Counted from the stretch's first letter, positions 20,775 to 31,772 are shown. The stretch is DNA of 64,000 nucleotides from Desulfotomaculaceae bacterium (GCA_028702695.1 JAQVOH010000001.1:1-64000), one strand, 5' to 3'. The notes: generated by a model from the letters alone, not told the origin. Made by a program: numbers and translations.

Positions 20775-22142
20775 CTACTTTCCCTCCACACCTTCCGCGG
20801 CACGGGATGGACGGCGCCTGGCAGCCGGCCTGCGGGCCTGGTGTTTCTTTTTCAAGTAAGGCACGGCTGTATGCACATAGACCAGGCAAAGCATTAAAGC
20901 AACAGAAATATAAGCCAGCACCCATAGATTGGAGAACAGCAGGGCTGCCGCTAAAAATGCAAAAATAATTGTGGTGAGTATTGGGACCAGATACCCGTAG
21001 CGGATCAGGTAAGGACGTGGCTGATCAGGCATACGGCGGCGCAGGCTGATAACCGCAATGCCTACCAGCGCATAGACGATGGATGTCATGGCGGCCGCCA
21101 GTTCGACCAGCATCATGTAGCGGTGGGTAAGCAGGGTCACCGCGGATACAGTCAATCCGATAGCAAAAAGGGCCAGGATGGACACCCAGGGTGTAAAATA
21201 GCGGGTGCTGACCCGGCTGAAAATATCCGGCAGGACGTGTTCCCTGGCGGAGGAATACATAAAGCGAGAAACGCTGATGATACCGGCATTAAAAGTTTTC
21301 AAGGAGGTAGCCAGGATAATTACGATCATCAAGGAAGCGCCAAAATCACCCAGGATGGTCCGGGCAAATACTAGTTGGGGAGCAGGAGCGGCCAACAGGA
21401 CCTCCTTGGGCACCACGGCGGTCATGGCCACGGTGAATACGGCGTAAACTACGCTCAAGAGCCCCAGCGCAATCATCATGCCCCTGGAAATCTGCTTCAC
21501 CTGGGTGACTTCTTCAACCAGCGGCGTCACCCATTCAAACCCTACGAAGAGGAACACACCCAATGCCACAGCTTGCACTACCCCCGCAGCGCCACCGGGC
21601 GACAAGGGGGCCTCTAATTTAAAGCCAACTTTATACAAGGCCAAGACGCCGATAAAAATCAGGACGGCGAGCAGACTGTAAGTAATCACATCCTGGAATA
21701 CACCTGCCAGCTTAATCCCCCTGAGGTTCATTGCTGTGACCAGCGAGAGCATCACGACAATCCAGGCATAGGGCGGTATGGCAGGAAAAGCATCATTCAA
21801 TACCCTGGACAGAATATAGCTTTCCACCCCTATAACCCCGATCACCACGATGAGCATATAAACCAATGAAACAGTTATGGAGATTTGCTCGTTAAAGGCG
21901 CGATTAAAATATAGACGTATGCCTGCTGCCGAGGGCAAAAGGCCGTTTAACTCAGAAAAACAAGCTGCCGCCAGAAAACACAGAGCCCCGCCAATCAAAA
22001 TGGCGATCCAAGCGGTATCCCCTAAAACATAATTGGCTACCATTACTGCCGCTACAAAAGACGAACTGGCCAAACATAGGCCAGCACTTGTAGCAACTAC
22101 GGTGCGCAGGGTCAGAACCCTTTTTAACTGCAAACTACTCAC
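20775..22142 (-). CDS. APC-superfamily amino acid permease
   Basis: 455 aa with ~12 hydrophobic segments; FSELNGLLPSAAGIRLYFNRAF, FEWVTPLVEEV, MYSSAREHVLPDIFSRV. Confidence 0.9.
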   Translation of the reverse strand: MSSLQLKRVLTLRTVVATSAGLCLASSSFVAAVMVANYVLGDTAWIAILIGGALCFLAAACFSELNGLLPSAAGIRLYFNRAFNEQISITVSLVYMLIVVIGVIGVESYILSRVLNDAFPAIPPYAWIVVMLSLVTAMNLRGIKLAGVFQDVITYSLLAVLIFIGVLALYKVGFKLEAPLSPGGAAGVVQAVALGVFLFVGFEWVTPLVEEVTQVKQISRGMMIALGLLSVVYAVFTVAMTAVVPKEVLLAAPAPQLVFARTILGDFGASLMIVIILATSLKTFNAGIISVSRFMYSSAREHVLPDIFSRVSTRYFTPWVSILALFAIGLTVSAVTLLTHRYMMLVELAAAMTSIVYALVGIAVISLRRRMPDQPRPYLIRYGYLVPILTTIIFAFLAAALLFSNLWVLAYISVALMLCLVYVHTAVPYLKKKHQARRPAARRRPSRAAEGVEGK

Positions 22143-22488
22143 CCCAGATCATCAGGGAGATGAAATCAAGCCGGACAATATCGTCTTCGGAACCCATGAT
22201 GCGCAGGGTGCCGTTGTTATAAGGTTCGGTAGGTGTAATATCTCCGTAAAACATATCAGCCAGCGTTTCACTGTCGGAAATGACCGTGAGGTCAGGCTGG
22301 CCAGAGGCGCCTTCACGCAGCGAAACGACTCCATCCAGCACCGTTAATGTGTGCAGGGAGTCAATATCGGTGGCCTTGACCACGACCACGCGGTTCCAAT
22401 CCCGGTTCATCACTTTCAACCGCTCGTTTTTATTATAGCTGTCCATGAAAGCCTTGAGGCTTTCGGTTAACTCATCATGCGTAGCCAA
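22135..22488 (-). CDS. SCP2 sterol-binding-like domain protein
   Basis: 117 aa; PDLTVISDSETLADMFYGDITPTEPYNNGTLRIMGSEDDIVRLDFI; overlaps the permease start. Confidence 0.7.
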   Translation of the reverse strand: MATHDELTESLKAFMDSYNKNERLKVMNRDWNRVVVVKATDIDSLHTLTVLDGVVSLREGASGQPDLTVISDSETLADMFYGDITPTEPYNNGTLRIMGSEDDIVRLDFISLMIWGE

Positions 22489-22534
22489 TTTACCGCTACC
22501 TCCTTCGCTTGAGCGACCGGCTCATTAAAGTAGT

Positions 22535-23470
22535 CTATTCCTGCAAACTCAAAATGCGGGGCTTGAAATTCAGCCTGTGCAGCAGATCCAGGTATTCCTG
22601 CGGGGTAATCTCTTCCCAGGGTTTACCCAGCACAGCCAACAGGGCCGCTTCCATGACGTTGGTCCCGAAGGACCTGCCCTCATACTCAGGGGTAGTGGTC
22701 ACCAGAGTGCCCGCCCCCTTTGCTCTCAGAAAGTCGATGTCGTCTCTGGTGGTGGTATTGGTGAGAATGGTCTGCCCCTTAAGGCCTGCTGGCATGAAGC
22801 GCCGGATCAGGTGAAAATCCCCTGCGATAACCTCTGCGTCCAGGTAATAGCCGGCGAATTTTTCGACCTTGGCGTCATCCTGGGTATCCTGTTTTTTACC
22901 GGTGGGGTAGATCATATGAAAGGGCATTTGCGTAAATTCAGGCAGGGTCTTGTTGGCAATTTCCTCAAGCTCTACCATCGTCTTGATCGGGTAAGGGATG
23001 CCGGCTGCAAAAATCAGGTCGCCGAAGGTCATATCGCAGTCCATCTCAGCCATCGCCTCGGCCATGCCGAAGCGGTCCACAGAACTGACCATCAGCACTT
23101 TAGTGCCTTTCTTCAACAGGCCGGTTTCCTCTGCCAGGATGCGCACAGCTTCCCTTTCCAGGGTGTTTTTTAGGCCGCTGCCATCCACTACCGGAGTGGT
23201 TTTCACAGCTTCCAGCAGCCTCAAGCCATCCTTGATGGCGTAGCGTTTCTCTTTCACAAATAGGTAAACGTCAATGCCGCCCAAACCGATGGCGTCAACC
23301 TTGCCGTCGAGTTCGTGCAGCAATTCCAGGGCGCGGTTAAAGTCGCCGTCCGTACCCACCCGGGCAATCTCAAATTTCTCTCCCAATAGTTCAGTCACAA
23401 CTTTGTGGTCCCGCTTAGACGAACCCAAGCTGACGCTGACCACACGCTTCAAAATAAGACCCCCAATCAC
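22535..23470 (-). CDS. Quinate/shikimate 5-dehydrogenase-like protein
   Basis: 311 aa; KRVVSVSLGSSKRDHKVVTELLGEKFEIARVGTDGD, GLGGIDVYLFVKEKRYAIKDG; annotation recalled from related Clostridia proteins. Confidence 0.6.
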   Translation of the reverse strand: MIGGLILKRVVSVSLGSSKRDHKVVTELLGEKFEIARVGTDGDFNRALELLHELDGKVDAIGLGGIDVYLFVKEKRYAIKDGLRLLEAVKTTPVVDGSGLKNTLEREAVRILAEETGLLKKGTKVLMVSSVDRFGMAEAMAEMDCDMTFGDLIFAAGIPYPIKTMVELEEIANKTLPEFTQMPFHMIYPTGKKQDTQDDAKVEKFAGYYLDAEVIAGDFHLIRRFMPAGLKGQTILTNTTTRDDIDFLRAKGAGTLVTTTPEYEGRSFGTNVMEAALLAVLGKPWEEITPQEYLDLLHRLNFKPRILSLQE

Positions 23471-23749
23471 TTGCCAGGCTTTCTATTATCTCCGCTTTTA
23501 TACCATATCATTGTATCCAATATAAGCTAAAATTACAAGTTTGCCTACCTTTTTACTACGCCTGCCAACTCACTAAAGAATGGTGCCGGGTACCTAACTT
23601 ATCAACTTATTAATGCATTTTCAGGTTAGCGACCATGCCGCTATGGCCCAACGGCAATGTTAGCATACCAGATCCGGTGTTGGACTGGCTTGACTGGATA
23701 GAATAAACACTGTCTGTCCCTGAGCAAAATATACTCGGAGGTGGTTAGC

Positions 23750-23887
23750 TTGCCAGAAGAAAAAGGCCCGAAAGAAGTTAATGAAGAAGAAATTATAAAT
23801 AAAGAGGCGAACGAAGAGGCTGCCCAGGATTATATCAGGATTATCGAGGAAGAGGAATACGAGGAAGACCCTTTTGACTGGTTCTAA
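23750..23887 (+). CDS. Small highly acidic 45-aa protein (not in ORF track)
   Basis: TTG start 8 nt after gGGAGGtgg; LPEEKGPKEVNEEEIINKEANEEAAQDYIRIIEEEEYEEDPFDWF*. Confidence 0.55.
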   Translation: MPEEKGPKEVNEEEIINKEANEEAAQDYIRIIEEEEYEEDPFDWF

Positions 23888-23908
23888 ATTAGATATATTA
23901 GGCCCCGT

Positions 23909-24418
23909 TTACCAGTGCCCATACCTTACCAACTCGGACAGTGGCTTGCGGTTTTTTGTCCCCCGGGCATCGGCCGGATAGCCCAGCGTTGTTAACACTA
24001 CCGGTTCCACACCAGGCAGTCCTAAAACTTCCTTTGTTGCAACAGGGTCAAAGGCCGCTATCCAGCAGGTGCCCAACCCCTGTTCGGCTGCAGCCAGGAT
24101 CAGGTGATCCATAGCGATGGTGGCATCCACATGACCGAAATTTGCATTGTCCTGCTTGCGGGTCCAGGCCTGCGAGCGTATAGCACAGCTGCAAATCACC
24201 AGAGGGGCCTGGGTGAAAAAGGGCCTTCCGTAGATCCGCACCAATTCCTGCTTGCGTCCGGCGGTTTCAATAATAAGTAACTGGAAGGGCTGGCGGTTGG
24301 CTGCAGTGGGCGCCAGCCGCGCCGCTTCGAGTACATACTCCAGCTTTTCCTTCTCAACCGGATCCGGCTTGTAGGCCCGCACGCTGTACCTGTTTTCAAT
24401 CAGATCAAGAAATGTCAT
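23909..24418 (-). CDS. Nitroreductase family protein
   Basis: 169 aa; NRYSVRAYKPDPVEKEKLEYVLEAARLAPTAANRQPFQLLII, GLGTCWIAAFDP, LGYPAD. Confidence 0.93.
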   Translation of the reverse strand: MTFLDLIENRYSVRAYKPDPVEKEKLEYVLEAARLAPTAANRQPFQLLIIETAGRKQELVRIYGRPFFTQAPLVICSCAIRSQAWTRKQDNANFGHVDATIAMDHLILAAAEQGLGTCWIAAFDPVATKEVLGLPGVEPVVLTTLGYPADARGTKNRKPLSELVRYGHW

Positions 24419-24486
24419 GGCTATCTCTCTCCTTAAATAAATGCAGCAAAATTTCTAAACCGTAGTATGCAATAGTTTAGTAAAGT

Positions 24487-25896
24487 TTATGATAACTCTT
24501 TATCCCCAGTAATGCCCTCCCCTGACGTCAGCAGGTCAGGGGCTTGGATCTGGCGGGTTGCCTTGTCAATAACTTCCAGGGCGTCGATTTCAGCCCCGGT
24601 GGAAGCCCCCAGTTCTTTGAATTTGCGGGCAGTCACCAGCACCCTGCCCTCCATCGAGCCTACCGCTTTGTTATAAGCCTCCACAGAGCGGTCCAGGCCT
24701 TTTTTCAGGTCGGCAAAATGCCCGGTCAGATTACGGACGCGATCGTACAACACTTTGCCCAGGTCACTGATGGCCTGGGCATTTTCAGCAATAAGCTCCT
24801 GTCGCCAGCCGTAGGCTACAGCCCTGAGTAGAGCGATCAGCGTGGTTGGAGTGGCTAAAATTACCCGCTGCTCTACACCAAACTCAATCAAAGAAGGGTC
24901 CTGTTCCAGGGCCGCGCTGAAAAACGTTTCGCCGGGCAAAAATAAAACCGCAAACTCTGGCGTCGGCGTGAACTGGTCCCAGTAAGCCTTACTGGCAAGC
25001 TGCGTCAGGTGGACCCGGATCTGCCTGGCATGGTCTTTCAGCCTGGCCACGCGGGCAGCCTCATCCTTACAATCCAGCGACTCCAGGTAGGCCTGCAGTG
25101 GCGCTTTGGAATCAACCACGATGTTTTTGCTATTGGGAAGCTTGACTACCATGTCGGGACGCAGACGGCCGTGTTCGGTAGTCGAAGATTCCTGCTGCAC
25201 AAAATCGCAGTATTCCACCATGCCGGCCATTTCTACCACCCGTTTGAGCTGGATTTCACCCCAGCGGCCCCGTACGTTGGGCGCCCGCAAGGCTTTAACC
25301 AGATTGGCAGTCTCGGCTTGGAGTTGGACCTGCGTGCCGGCCAGTGACCTGACCTGTTCGGTCAGGGTGGCATAGGCATTCACCCGGGACTTTTCAATTT
25401 CCTGGATTTTGCCGTCTACTTTTTCAAGAGACTCCTTTAATGGCTTTACCAGGTCATCAACGGCCTTCTGCCTGGCTGCCAAATCACTTTTAGCATGGTC
25501 CTGGTATTTTTCCAGGGTTGTCCTGGCCAGTTCCAAAAAAGAATGGTTGTTACTTTTCAAAGCATCGCTTGACAGCGCTTTAAAGGCATCGGATAATTTT
25601 TGCCGGGCCTCGTTCAACATGGCCAGCTTTTCCTCCGTAGCCTTGCGCTCCTCCGTAAGCTGCGTGGTTAGCTGCGAAACTATCCTGGTTTCTTGGATGT
25701 AGGCATTCTTTTGCTGAGCAACTTCACCTTTTAACTCATTGATTTGCAACTCCCTGGTCTGGAGCCGTTCCAGTAAGACGCCCTGCTCAGCCCCCGCCTC
25801 AGCCTTCGCTTGGGCATAAGCTGCCATGATTTTGGCGCGCAAGCTCAACCAGACCACAATACCTCCGGCCGCAATGCCTGCTAGGAACCAATACAT
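24487..25896 (-). CDS. rmuC: DNA recombination protein RmuC
   Basis: 469 aa; coiled coil, [73 protein letters not shown]. Confidence 0.95.
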   Translation of the reverse strand: MYWFLAGIAAGGIVVWLSLRAKIMAAYAQAKAEAGAEQGVLLERLQTRELQINELKGEVAQQKNAYIQETRIVSQLTTQLTEERKATEEKLAMLNEARQKLSDAFKALSSDALKSNNHSFLELARTTLEKYQDHAKSDLAARQKAVDDLVKPLKESLEKVDGKIQEIEKSRVNAYATLTEQVRSLAGTQVQLQAETANLVKALRAPNVRGRWGEIQLKRVVEMAGMVEYCDFVQQESSTTEHGRLRPDMVVKLPNSKNIVVDSKAPLQAYLESLDCKDEAARVARLKDHARQIRVHLTQLASKAYWDQFTPTPEFAVLFLPGETFFSAALEQDPSLIEFGVEQRVILATPTTLIALLRAVAYGWRQELIAENAQAISDLGKVLYDRVRNLTGHFADLKKGLDRSVEAYNKAVGSMEGRVLVTARKFKELGASTGAEIDALEVIDKATRQIQAPDLLTSGEGITGDKELS

Positions 25897-26288
25897 TTCC
25901 GTTTTCTCTCACCCCGTAGCAACAAATAGATTTATTTTAGTTATTCAATTATTGTACTTTACACAGCAGCAACGGACGTTATTGATATTCTCCATTGAGA
26001 CAATAATTACCTTTGCATTGAGAAAGTATACAAGTATAACGATAAACTTCCGAATAAATAAAAAATCTGTTATTATAACAAAATAAAAACAGATTTTCAA
26101 AGCCACACGAAGGAACTATCTCATCGTTTTCAAAATATAAAAATATTTTATGACAATTTTATGACAAATAGAAAGGGTATTATTCAGCTAATCAAGAAAT
26201 ACTAAATTTCTTTACTTATGTTTAAAGACCCGTGACTTGTTTTACTATATTAATAAAATAAGGAAATTACTTGCAAGGAGGCTAACTT

Positions 26289-27953
26289 GTGGGAGAATTC
26301 AGTAAAATTACATTAGATAGAATAATTGATCGTACATCGATAAATTATCCTGACAATGATGCTCTTATTTACCCCGACCGTGGTTTGCGGTATTCTTACA
26401 AAGAGTTTCGGGAAGTCTGCAACCAATTTGCCAAAGGGCTGTTGAAACTGGGGGTAAAAAAGGGTGAGCATATAGCCATTTGGGCTACCAACGTGCCCGA
26501 ATGGGTAATTACCCAGTTTGGCAGCGCCAGGATTGGAGCCGTGCTTGTAGCAGTTAATTTCGGCTTTGAGTTATTAGAGTTGGAGTATCAGCTGAAGCAG
26601 TCAGATGCAACAACCTTGATTATGATAGAAGGTGCCAATAACTCCCATTTCAAGAGTATTATCAATGAACTATGCCCTGAATTAAGTGAATGTAAACCAG
26701 GAGAGCTGGTATCTGAGAGACTGCCTCTTTTGAAGAATGTAATTATGATCGGTAACAATAGACATCCTGGCATGTTTGCCTGGGATGATGTGCTCAAAGC
26801 TGGTGAAGATGTTTCAGATGAAGCACTGGAAGTCAGGCGCGCTACATTGGATCCGGACGATGCAATCGTGATGGTCTTCACTTCCGGTACTACCAGTCGG
26901 CCCAAAAGGGTCATGCTGAACCATCATGCCATTATTGAGAATGCCAGGGCACAAGCGGAATGTTTAAATCTCGGTCCGTCTGACCGGATGTGTATAGCGG
27001 TGCCATTCTTCCATTGCAAAGGAGCCGTGTCTAGCAACTTGTGCTGTGTTGTTACGGGAGCAGTGATGGTCCCTGTTGAAATCTTTGATGCCGCACAAGT
27101 GCTGAAAACAGTTAAAAAAGAGCACTGTACGGTACTGCACGGGGTACCGACCATGTTTATTCTGGAACTGGAGGAGATGGCAAAGGGTAAGTACGATGTG
27201 TCTTCCCTGCGGACCGGGATTGTTGCTGGCGATGGATTTTCCCCTGATGTTATAAAAAAATTAGTTGAAGTAATGAATATGAAAGAGATCATTACTGCTT
27301 ACGGGCAGTCCGAAGCATCGCCATGTATAACCAGCACCAGGACCTCCGATCCAATTGAAATAAGGGCTACCACCGTGGGTCAAGCGCTGCCGGGCGTAGA
27401 AGTGAAAATCGTTGATCTAAAAACAGGAGAAGAAGTACCACGGGGAGTGCATGGTGAAATTTGGGCTCGTGGCTACAATATTACCAAAGGGTACTACAAA
27501 ATGCCCGAAGCCACTGCTTCTAAAATTGACAGTGAAGGTTGGGTGCATACCAGGGATCTGGGTACTATGGATGAGAACGGATATTGCAAGATTATCTGCC
27601 GGTTAAAAGATATTATTATTTGTGGCGGTGAAACTATATATCCTAAAGAGGTGGAGGAATTCCTGCGTATTCACCCTTTGATCAAGGATGCTAAAATCGT
27701 TGGCGTTCCAAGCGAAAAATTTGGCGAGGAAGTGGTGGCCTTTATTCGGGTGAAGGAAGGACATATACTTACCCCTGAATCGGTTCAGAATATCTGCAAA
27801 GGCCAAATCGCCAGCTGGAAAATTCCAAAACATGTGGTTTTTGTTGAAGACTATCCTTATACAACCAGCGGTAAAGTTCACAAGCTTAAACTCCGTGAGA
27901 TGGCGGTAGAGATGCTGGATTCGCAGAAGTGGGTTAAGACGGTAAATATATAA
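26289..27953 (+). CDS. AMP-dependent acyl-CoA synthetase/ligase (fatty-acid CoA ligase-like)
   Basis: 554 aa; VFTSGTTSRPKRVMLNHHAI, ITAYGQSEASPC, GWVHTRDLGTMDENGYCKIICRLKDIIICGGETIYPKEVEE, TSGKVHKLKLRE; RBS aaggagg. Confidence 0.93.
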   Translation: MGEFSKITLDRIIDRTSINYPDNDALIYPDRGLRYSYKEFREVCNQFAKGLLKLGVKKGEHIAIWATNVPEWVITQFGSARIGAVLVAVNFGFELLELEYQLKQSDATTLIMIEGANNSHFKSIINELCPELSECKPGELVSERLPLLKNVIMIGNNRHPGMFAWDDVLKAGEDVSDEALEVRRATLDPDDAIVMVFTSGTTSRPKRVMLNHHAIIENARAQAECLNLGPSDRMCIAVPFFHCKGAVSSNLCCVVTGAVMVPVEIFDAAQVLKTVKKEHCTVLHGVPTMFILELEEMAKGKYDVSSLRTGIVAGDGFSPDVIKKLVEVMNMKEIITAYGQSEASPCITSTRTSDPIEIRATTVGQALPGVEVKIVDLKTGEEVPRGVHGEIWARGYNITKGYYKMPEATASKIDSEGWVHTRDLGTMDENGYCKIICRLKDIIICGGETIYPKEVEEFLRIHPLIKDAKIVGVPSEKFGEEVVAFIRVKEGHILTPESVQNICKGQIASWKIPKHVVFVEDYPYTTSGKVHKLKLREMAVEMLDSQKWVKTVNI

Positions 27954-27998
27954 AAGTGTTAATACAAAGACGTACGAAATTGTCTGGGACCAATGAAA

Positions 27999-28034
27999 GA
28001 AGCCCCACCCAAAACTCTGGTGAGGCTTCTTTTC
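27999..28034 (+). terminator. Intrinsic terminator downstream of acyl-CoA ligase
   Basis: gaagccccacccaaaactctggtgaggcttctttt. Confidence 0.75.
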
Positions 28035-28046
28035 ATCACTCCAACG

Positions 28047-28961
28047 TTATTTTACCGAAAGCATTTTATCTCCCACAGCAATCTTATCAACCACATCCAT
28101 GCCTTCAACCACTTTGCCAAACACCGCATACTGGCCGTTCAACGAGGGAGTGTCTGATTTTAGAATGTAAAACTGCGAGCCAGCTGAATTGGGGTCACTG
28201 CTGCGGGCCATCGCCAGAGCGCCGCGTGTATTATTCAACTGGAGAGAAATTTCAAGTGGAATTGTCCAACCAGGGTTGCCCATCCCATTGCCCTGGGGAT
28301 CTCCGCCTTGAACGACCCAATCTTCAACACGATGGAAAGTCAGTCCATCATAAAAGCTGTCTTCCAACAGTTTTTCAAAGTTGCCTGCAGTGATGGGCAT
28401 CAGTTTTGGGTAGACCTCCACAACGATATTCCCTTTTTCCGTTTCTATGGTTACTTTTCTGACATCTTCTTCATCAGTATCGACTGGCTTTTCCGCCACG
28501 TCAACCCTGCTCTTATCTCCTTCAACGGCAGGAGTATAATTAACTTCTGCTCCAAGGACTTCGCTGATAAACCTGAGCGGTACCATCGTGCGCTCATTGA
28601 CAAGTTCAGGCGGAGCAGTTAACACTAACCTTTGGGCGCCATTGTTATCAATCACAGCCATGTTTGCACCAATGGTAAGATATATGGACAACGTATCTTT
28701 CGTTATCGCTATCTTCTGAGTCTCCTCGGCCCATTGTAGTTCACAGCCGAGAGCCTCGCTGACAAACCGTAAGGGGACGTACGTCCTTCCTATAGCTGTA
28801 TCAATAAACGGCTTCTGGTCCGGGAAGTCAACGATATTGCTGTTTACGACCACGTCCAGGTTATAGTCCGCTGTGCTCAAGTCAATCGCTGCAAAGGACG
28901 CATTCGGAATAAAGGCAAAAGCCAGTGCAAGAATAATTACGACAAACACAGATTTTCTCAA
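28047..28961 (-). CDS. Cyclophilin-type peptidylprolyl isomerase with N-terminal copper amine oxidase N-like (stalk) domain
   Basis: 304 aa; signal peptide; two [13 protein letters not shown] / [16 protein letters not shown] motifs; cyclophilin core [38 protein letters not shown]. Confidence 0.92.
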   Translation of the reverse strand: MRKSVFVVIILALAFAFIPNASFAAIDLSTADYNLDVVVNSNIVDFPDQKPFIDTAIGRTYVPLRFVSEALGCELQWAEETQKIAITKDTLSIYLTIGANMAVIDNNGAQRLVLTAPPELVNERTMVPLRFISEVLGAEVNYTPAVEGDKSRVDVAEKPVDTDEEDVRKVTIETEKGNIVVEVYPKLMPITAGNFEKLLEDSFYDGLTFHRVEDWVVQGGDPQGNGMGNPGWTIPLEISLQLNNTRGALAMARSSDPNSAGSQFYILKSDTPSLNGQYAVFGKVVEGMDVVDKIAVGDKMLSVK

Positions 28962-29200
28962 ATATGAATACCTCCTGAAAATTTTTGTCTACCCTTTTTC
29001 AGCAGTGTTCTACATTGCGACAATAATTTCCTTTGCTTTTAAGAAAAATTTGCCTGTAGCTACCGATCGAAGCCGCTCCAAAATCATGTATTGTTCCCTA
29101 TTTTCCAAGGCATACTAACATTGACCCTGAAAGAATTGCCTGGTTTGCTCTCAAGGCTTGGCTACTGAAATACTTAAACATCACTTAGGGAGGGATAAGA

Positions 29201-29359
29201 ATGCAGTTCAACTTACTTAACAAACCGGATGAGGATATTATCATGCTTTCTAATGAAGAATTAGAGCAACTAAGTGAAAATGAGAATAATGCCAGTCACC
29301 TTTCACCAGAAGTGTTAGCTGCAATTAAAACTGAATTAGCCTTGAGAGGATGGTCATAA
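29201..29359 (+). CDS. Small 52-aa protein (not in ORF track)
   Basis: ATG after agggaggga RBS; MQFNLLNKPDEDIIMLSNEELEQLSENENNASHLSPEVLAAIKTELALRGWS*; followed directly by a terminator. Confidence 0.65.
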   Translation: MQFNLLNKPDEDIIMLSNEELEQLSENENNASHLSPEVLAAIKTELALRGWS

Positions 29360-29372
29360 TAAAAAAAGACCA

Positions 29373-29398
29373 GACCTGCCCATTGGGCAGGTCTTTTT
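29373..29398 (+). terminator. Intrinsic terminator of the 52-aa ORF
   Basis: gacctgcccattgggcaggtcttttt. Confidence 0.85.
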
Positions 29399-29404
29399 CA
29401 TGAG

Positions 29405-30022
29405 TTAAATATAAGTAAAATCTCCCGCTTTAATAATGACCTGACCCGCGGTAATATTGATTAGTCTTTTTGACAGAGCTTCTAAAGCATCAGGCCGCAA
29501 GAATCCTTTCAAGCCAACTTTCTCGCCAAACTCCATAGTAATATTTTGAACTCCGGCATTTTCAGTCTCCCGTTTCACCATACCTAACCAATGGTAATCC
29601 AAAACTATGGTGAGCTCTTGGTGCAATAATCTTTCCGCTTCACCGGCTGCCTTAATGCCCTTCACTGCTGCCTCTGAATAGGCCCGCACCAAACCGCCGG
29701 CGCCAAGTAAGATCCCGCCAAAATATCTGGCCACAATAATTACGACTTTTACTAAACCTTTACGGTTAATTACATCCAAAACCGGCCTACCGGCAGTGCC
29801 GCTGGGTTCACCGTCATCACTAAAACGCTGTATTTGCTCATTTATTACATAAGCAAAAACATTATGCTTGGCCTGGCTGTACTTCTTCTCAACTTGGCCA
29901 ATAAAATGAAGAGCCTCTTCCTCATTATTTACTGGAGAAGCCACTGCTATAAAACGTGACTTTTTAATAATAATTTCTGCCTCAGCAGGATTTCTTAAAG
30001 TTTTATACTTATCTATCAGCAC
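29405..30022 (-). CDS. YigZ/IMPACT family protein
   Basis: 205 aa; KKSRFIAVASPV, KHNVFAYVI, RFSDDGEPSGTAGRPVLDVI, VVIIVARYFGGILLGAGGLVRAYSEA. Confidence 0.95.
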   Translation of the reverse strand: MLIDKYKTLRNPAEAEIIIKKSRFIAVASPVNNEEEALHFIGQVEKKYSQAKHNVFAYVINEQIQRFSDDGEPSGTAGRPVLDVINRKGLVKVVIIVARYFGGILLGAGGLVRAYSEAAVKGIKAAGEAERLLHQELTIVLDYHWLGMVKRETENAGVQNITMEFGEKVGLKGFLRPDALEALSKRLINITAGQVIIKAGDFTYI

Positions 30023-30102
30023 GTTTAGCTTCCTAAATTTTTATGTATTTTTAACCACAATATCAAAAAAGCCTTGCATTGCAAGGCTTTCAGGTCTTTC
30101 TA

Positions 30103-30177
30103 TGGTGCGCCTGGCAGGAATCGAACCTGCGCTTCCGGCTCCGGAGGCCGGCGCTCTATCCCCTGAGCTACAGGCGC
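30103..30177 (-). tRNA. tRNA-Arg (anticodon CCG)
   Basis: Reverse complement gcgcctgtagctcaggggatagagcgccggcctccggagccggaagcgcaggttcgattcctgccaggcgcacca. Confidence 0.95.
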
Positions 30178-30307
30178 ATATGCTAAAAACCTATTAAAGG
30201 TCACTTACATATTATATCTTATTTCAGTTTAATTGCAAGGGTCTGCTAAATGTCAATAAATCCACCGTTCCAGCACAGCCGCCAAACCTGTTACTCTCAT
30301 AATCTTA

Positions 30308-31246
30308 TTACAGCTGCAGACAAGCAATTGCCTTCCTCAGAACTTCCGCCGAATGCCGCAGAGCCTCCTCTTCTTCTTGTGTCAATGGCAGCTCCAGCGG
30401 GCTGCCACGTCCCCCAGAGTTGATTACTGAAGGGAGGCTGAGGCAGCAACCCCGGATACCATAAGGGCCGTCGACCAAGCCAGAAACAGAAAGGATGGAG
30501 CTTCCATCACGGATGATACTCTCGCAAATCTGCTTCACCGCCAGGCTAACGGCGTAGTAGGTGGCTCCCTTTCTGGAAATAATCTCGTAGCCGGCATTCC
30601 TTACCTGTTTGTTTACTTCCTCACGGTTGATATGAGGGATACCTACCAGATCGCAGAAATGGTCGATGCGGGTCCCGGCAATATCAGCAAGGCTCCATAG
30701 CATTACCTCACTATCACCGTGCTCCCCAACCACAGTGGCGTGGACGTTCCTGGGCGCGACATGGCAATGTTCGCTGAGGATATGCCTGAAGCGTGAACTG
30801 TCCAGCACCGTCCCTGACCCGAAAATTCTCTCAGGGGACAGGCCTGTTTCTTTCAAGGCAGCGTAAGTCAGTACATCCAATGGGTTACTGGCGATGATCA
30901 GAATATTTTCATCTGTAAGGCTCATTTGGGTAAGGCAATCCTTTAAAATGCCATAATTTGTTTGCAACAGGTCCATTCTGGTTTCACCGGGTTTCTGGCT
31001 CGCTCCGGCTGTATAGATAATAATACCCGCGTCGCGGCAGTCCTCAAAGTTCCCGGCATAAATCTGGATTGGTTTGATAAAGGCCGCGGCATGGGCCAGG
31101 TCCATGGCCTCTCCCTCGGCTTTGGCCTTGTTGACGTCCACCAGCGCCAGTTCTGTGGCGAGCCCACTCACGGCCAAGGCAAAAGCAGTCGAAGCACCCA
31201 CTGCCCCAACCCCCACCACGGCTATTTTACGGCTTTTCATATGCAA
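30308..31246 (-). CDS. ldh: L-lactate dehydrogenase
   Basis: 312 aa; VVGVGAVGASTAFAL, TAGASQKPGETRMDLLQTN, SNPLDVLTYAALKETG, GSGTVLDSSRFR, VVGEHGDSEV; Gln in QKPGETR favours LDH over MDH. Confidence 0.88.
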   Translation of the reverse strand: MHMKSRKIAVVGVGAVGASTAFALAVSGLATELALVDVNKAKAEGEAMDLAHAAAFIKPIQIYAGNFEDCRDAGIIIYTAGASQKPGETRMDLLQTNYGILKDCLTQMSLTDENILIIASNPLDVLTYAALKETGLSPERIFGSGTVLDSSRFRHILSEHCHVAPRNVHATVVGEHGDSEVMLWSLADIAGTRIDHFCDLVGIPHINREEVNKQVRNAGYEIISRKGATYYAVSLAVKQICESIIRDGSSILSVSGLVDGPYGIRGCCLSLPSVINSGGRGSPLELPLTQEEEEALRHSAEVLRKAIACLQL

Positions 31247-31508
31247 TGCCGATCAGTCCCATCAATAATAATGTCTGCTATATTATCCCGATAATAGGCC
31301 TGATTATTCCAGACCGGCAAGGTCTGACTTATGATAGGGTTTCTTGCAATAGGTGCTGTAGCTGAAACGTGTCAAAAAAGCTATGTATCTGTGCAAACTA
31401 GATACTGAAGGGCTATGAAAAGCACCTTGACAAAAACCATCTGGTTCTGTACTCTTATATGTATTATTATGCAGGTTAATCAGTCCTTATGGATGCAAAT
31501 GACAGTAG

Positions 31509-31772
31509 GTGATGAAAATGGGGACCTCAAATAGGTCTGAGATTATTAAGTGGATTGTGGTGATAGTAGTCACCATCGCATTAGGAGCATTTATTCTTAC
31601 ATCAGTATTGGTACCGGAAGAATATAGACTGTGGCTGGGCATATTAGATTATGCTATTTTTACCTACGCTAACTTTAAGATAATCCGTATTAGCAAGGAA
31701 AACCGCGCAAAGAAAGCTCCGGATACTGAAAACAGGGCTTCCAGACGACAAGCGGAACGTTTAAAAAAATAG
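31509..31772 (+). CDS. Small membrane protein
   Basis: 87 aa; two hydrophobic helices, basic C-terminus. Confidence 0.55.
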   Translation: MMKMGTSNRSEIIKWIVVIVVTIALGAFILTSVLVPEEYRLWLGILDYAIFTYANFKIIRISKENRAKKAPDTENRASRRQAERLKK

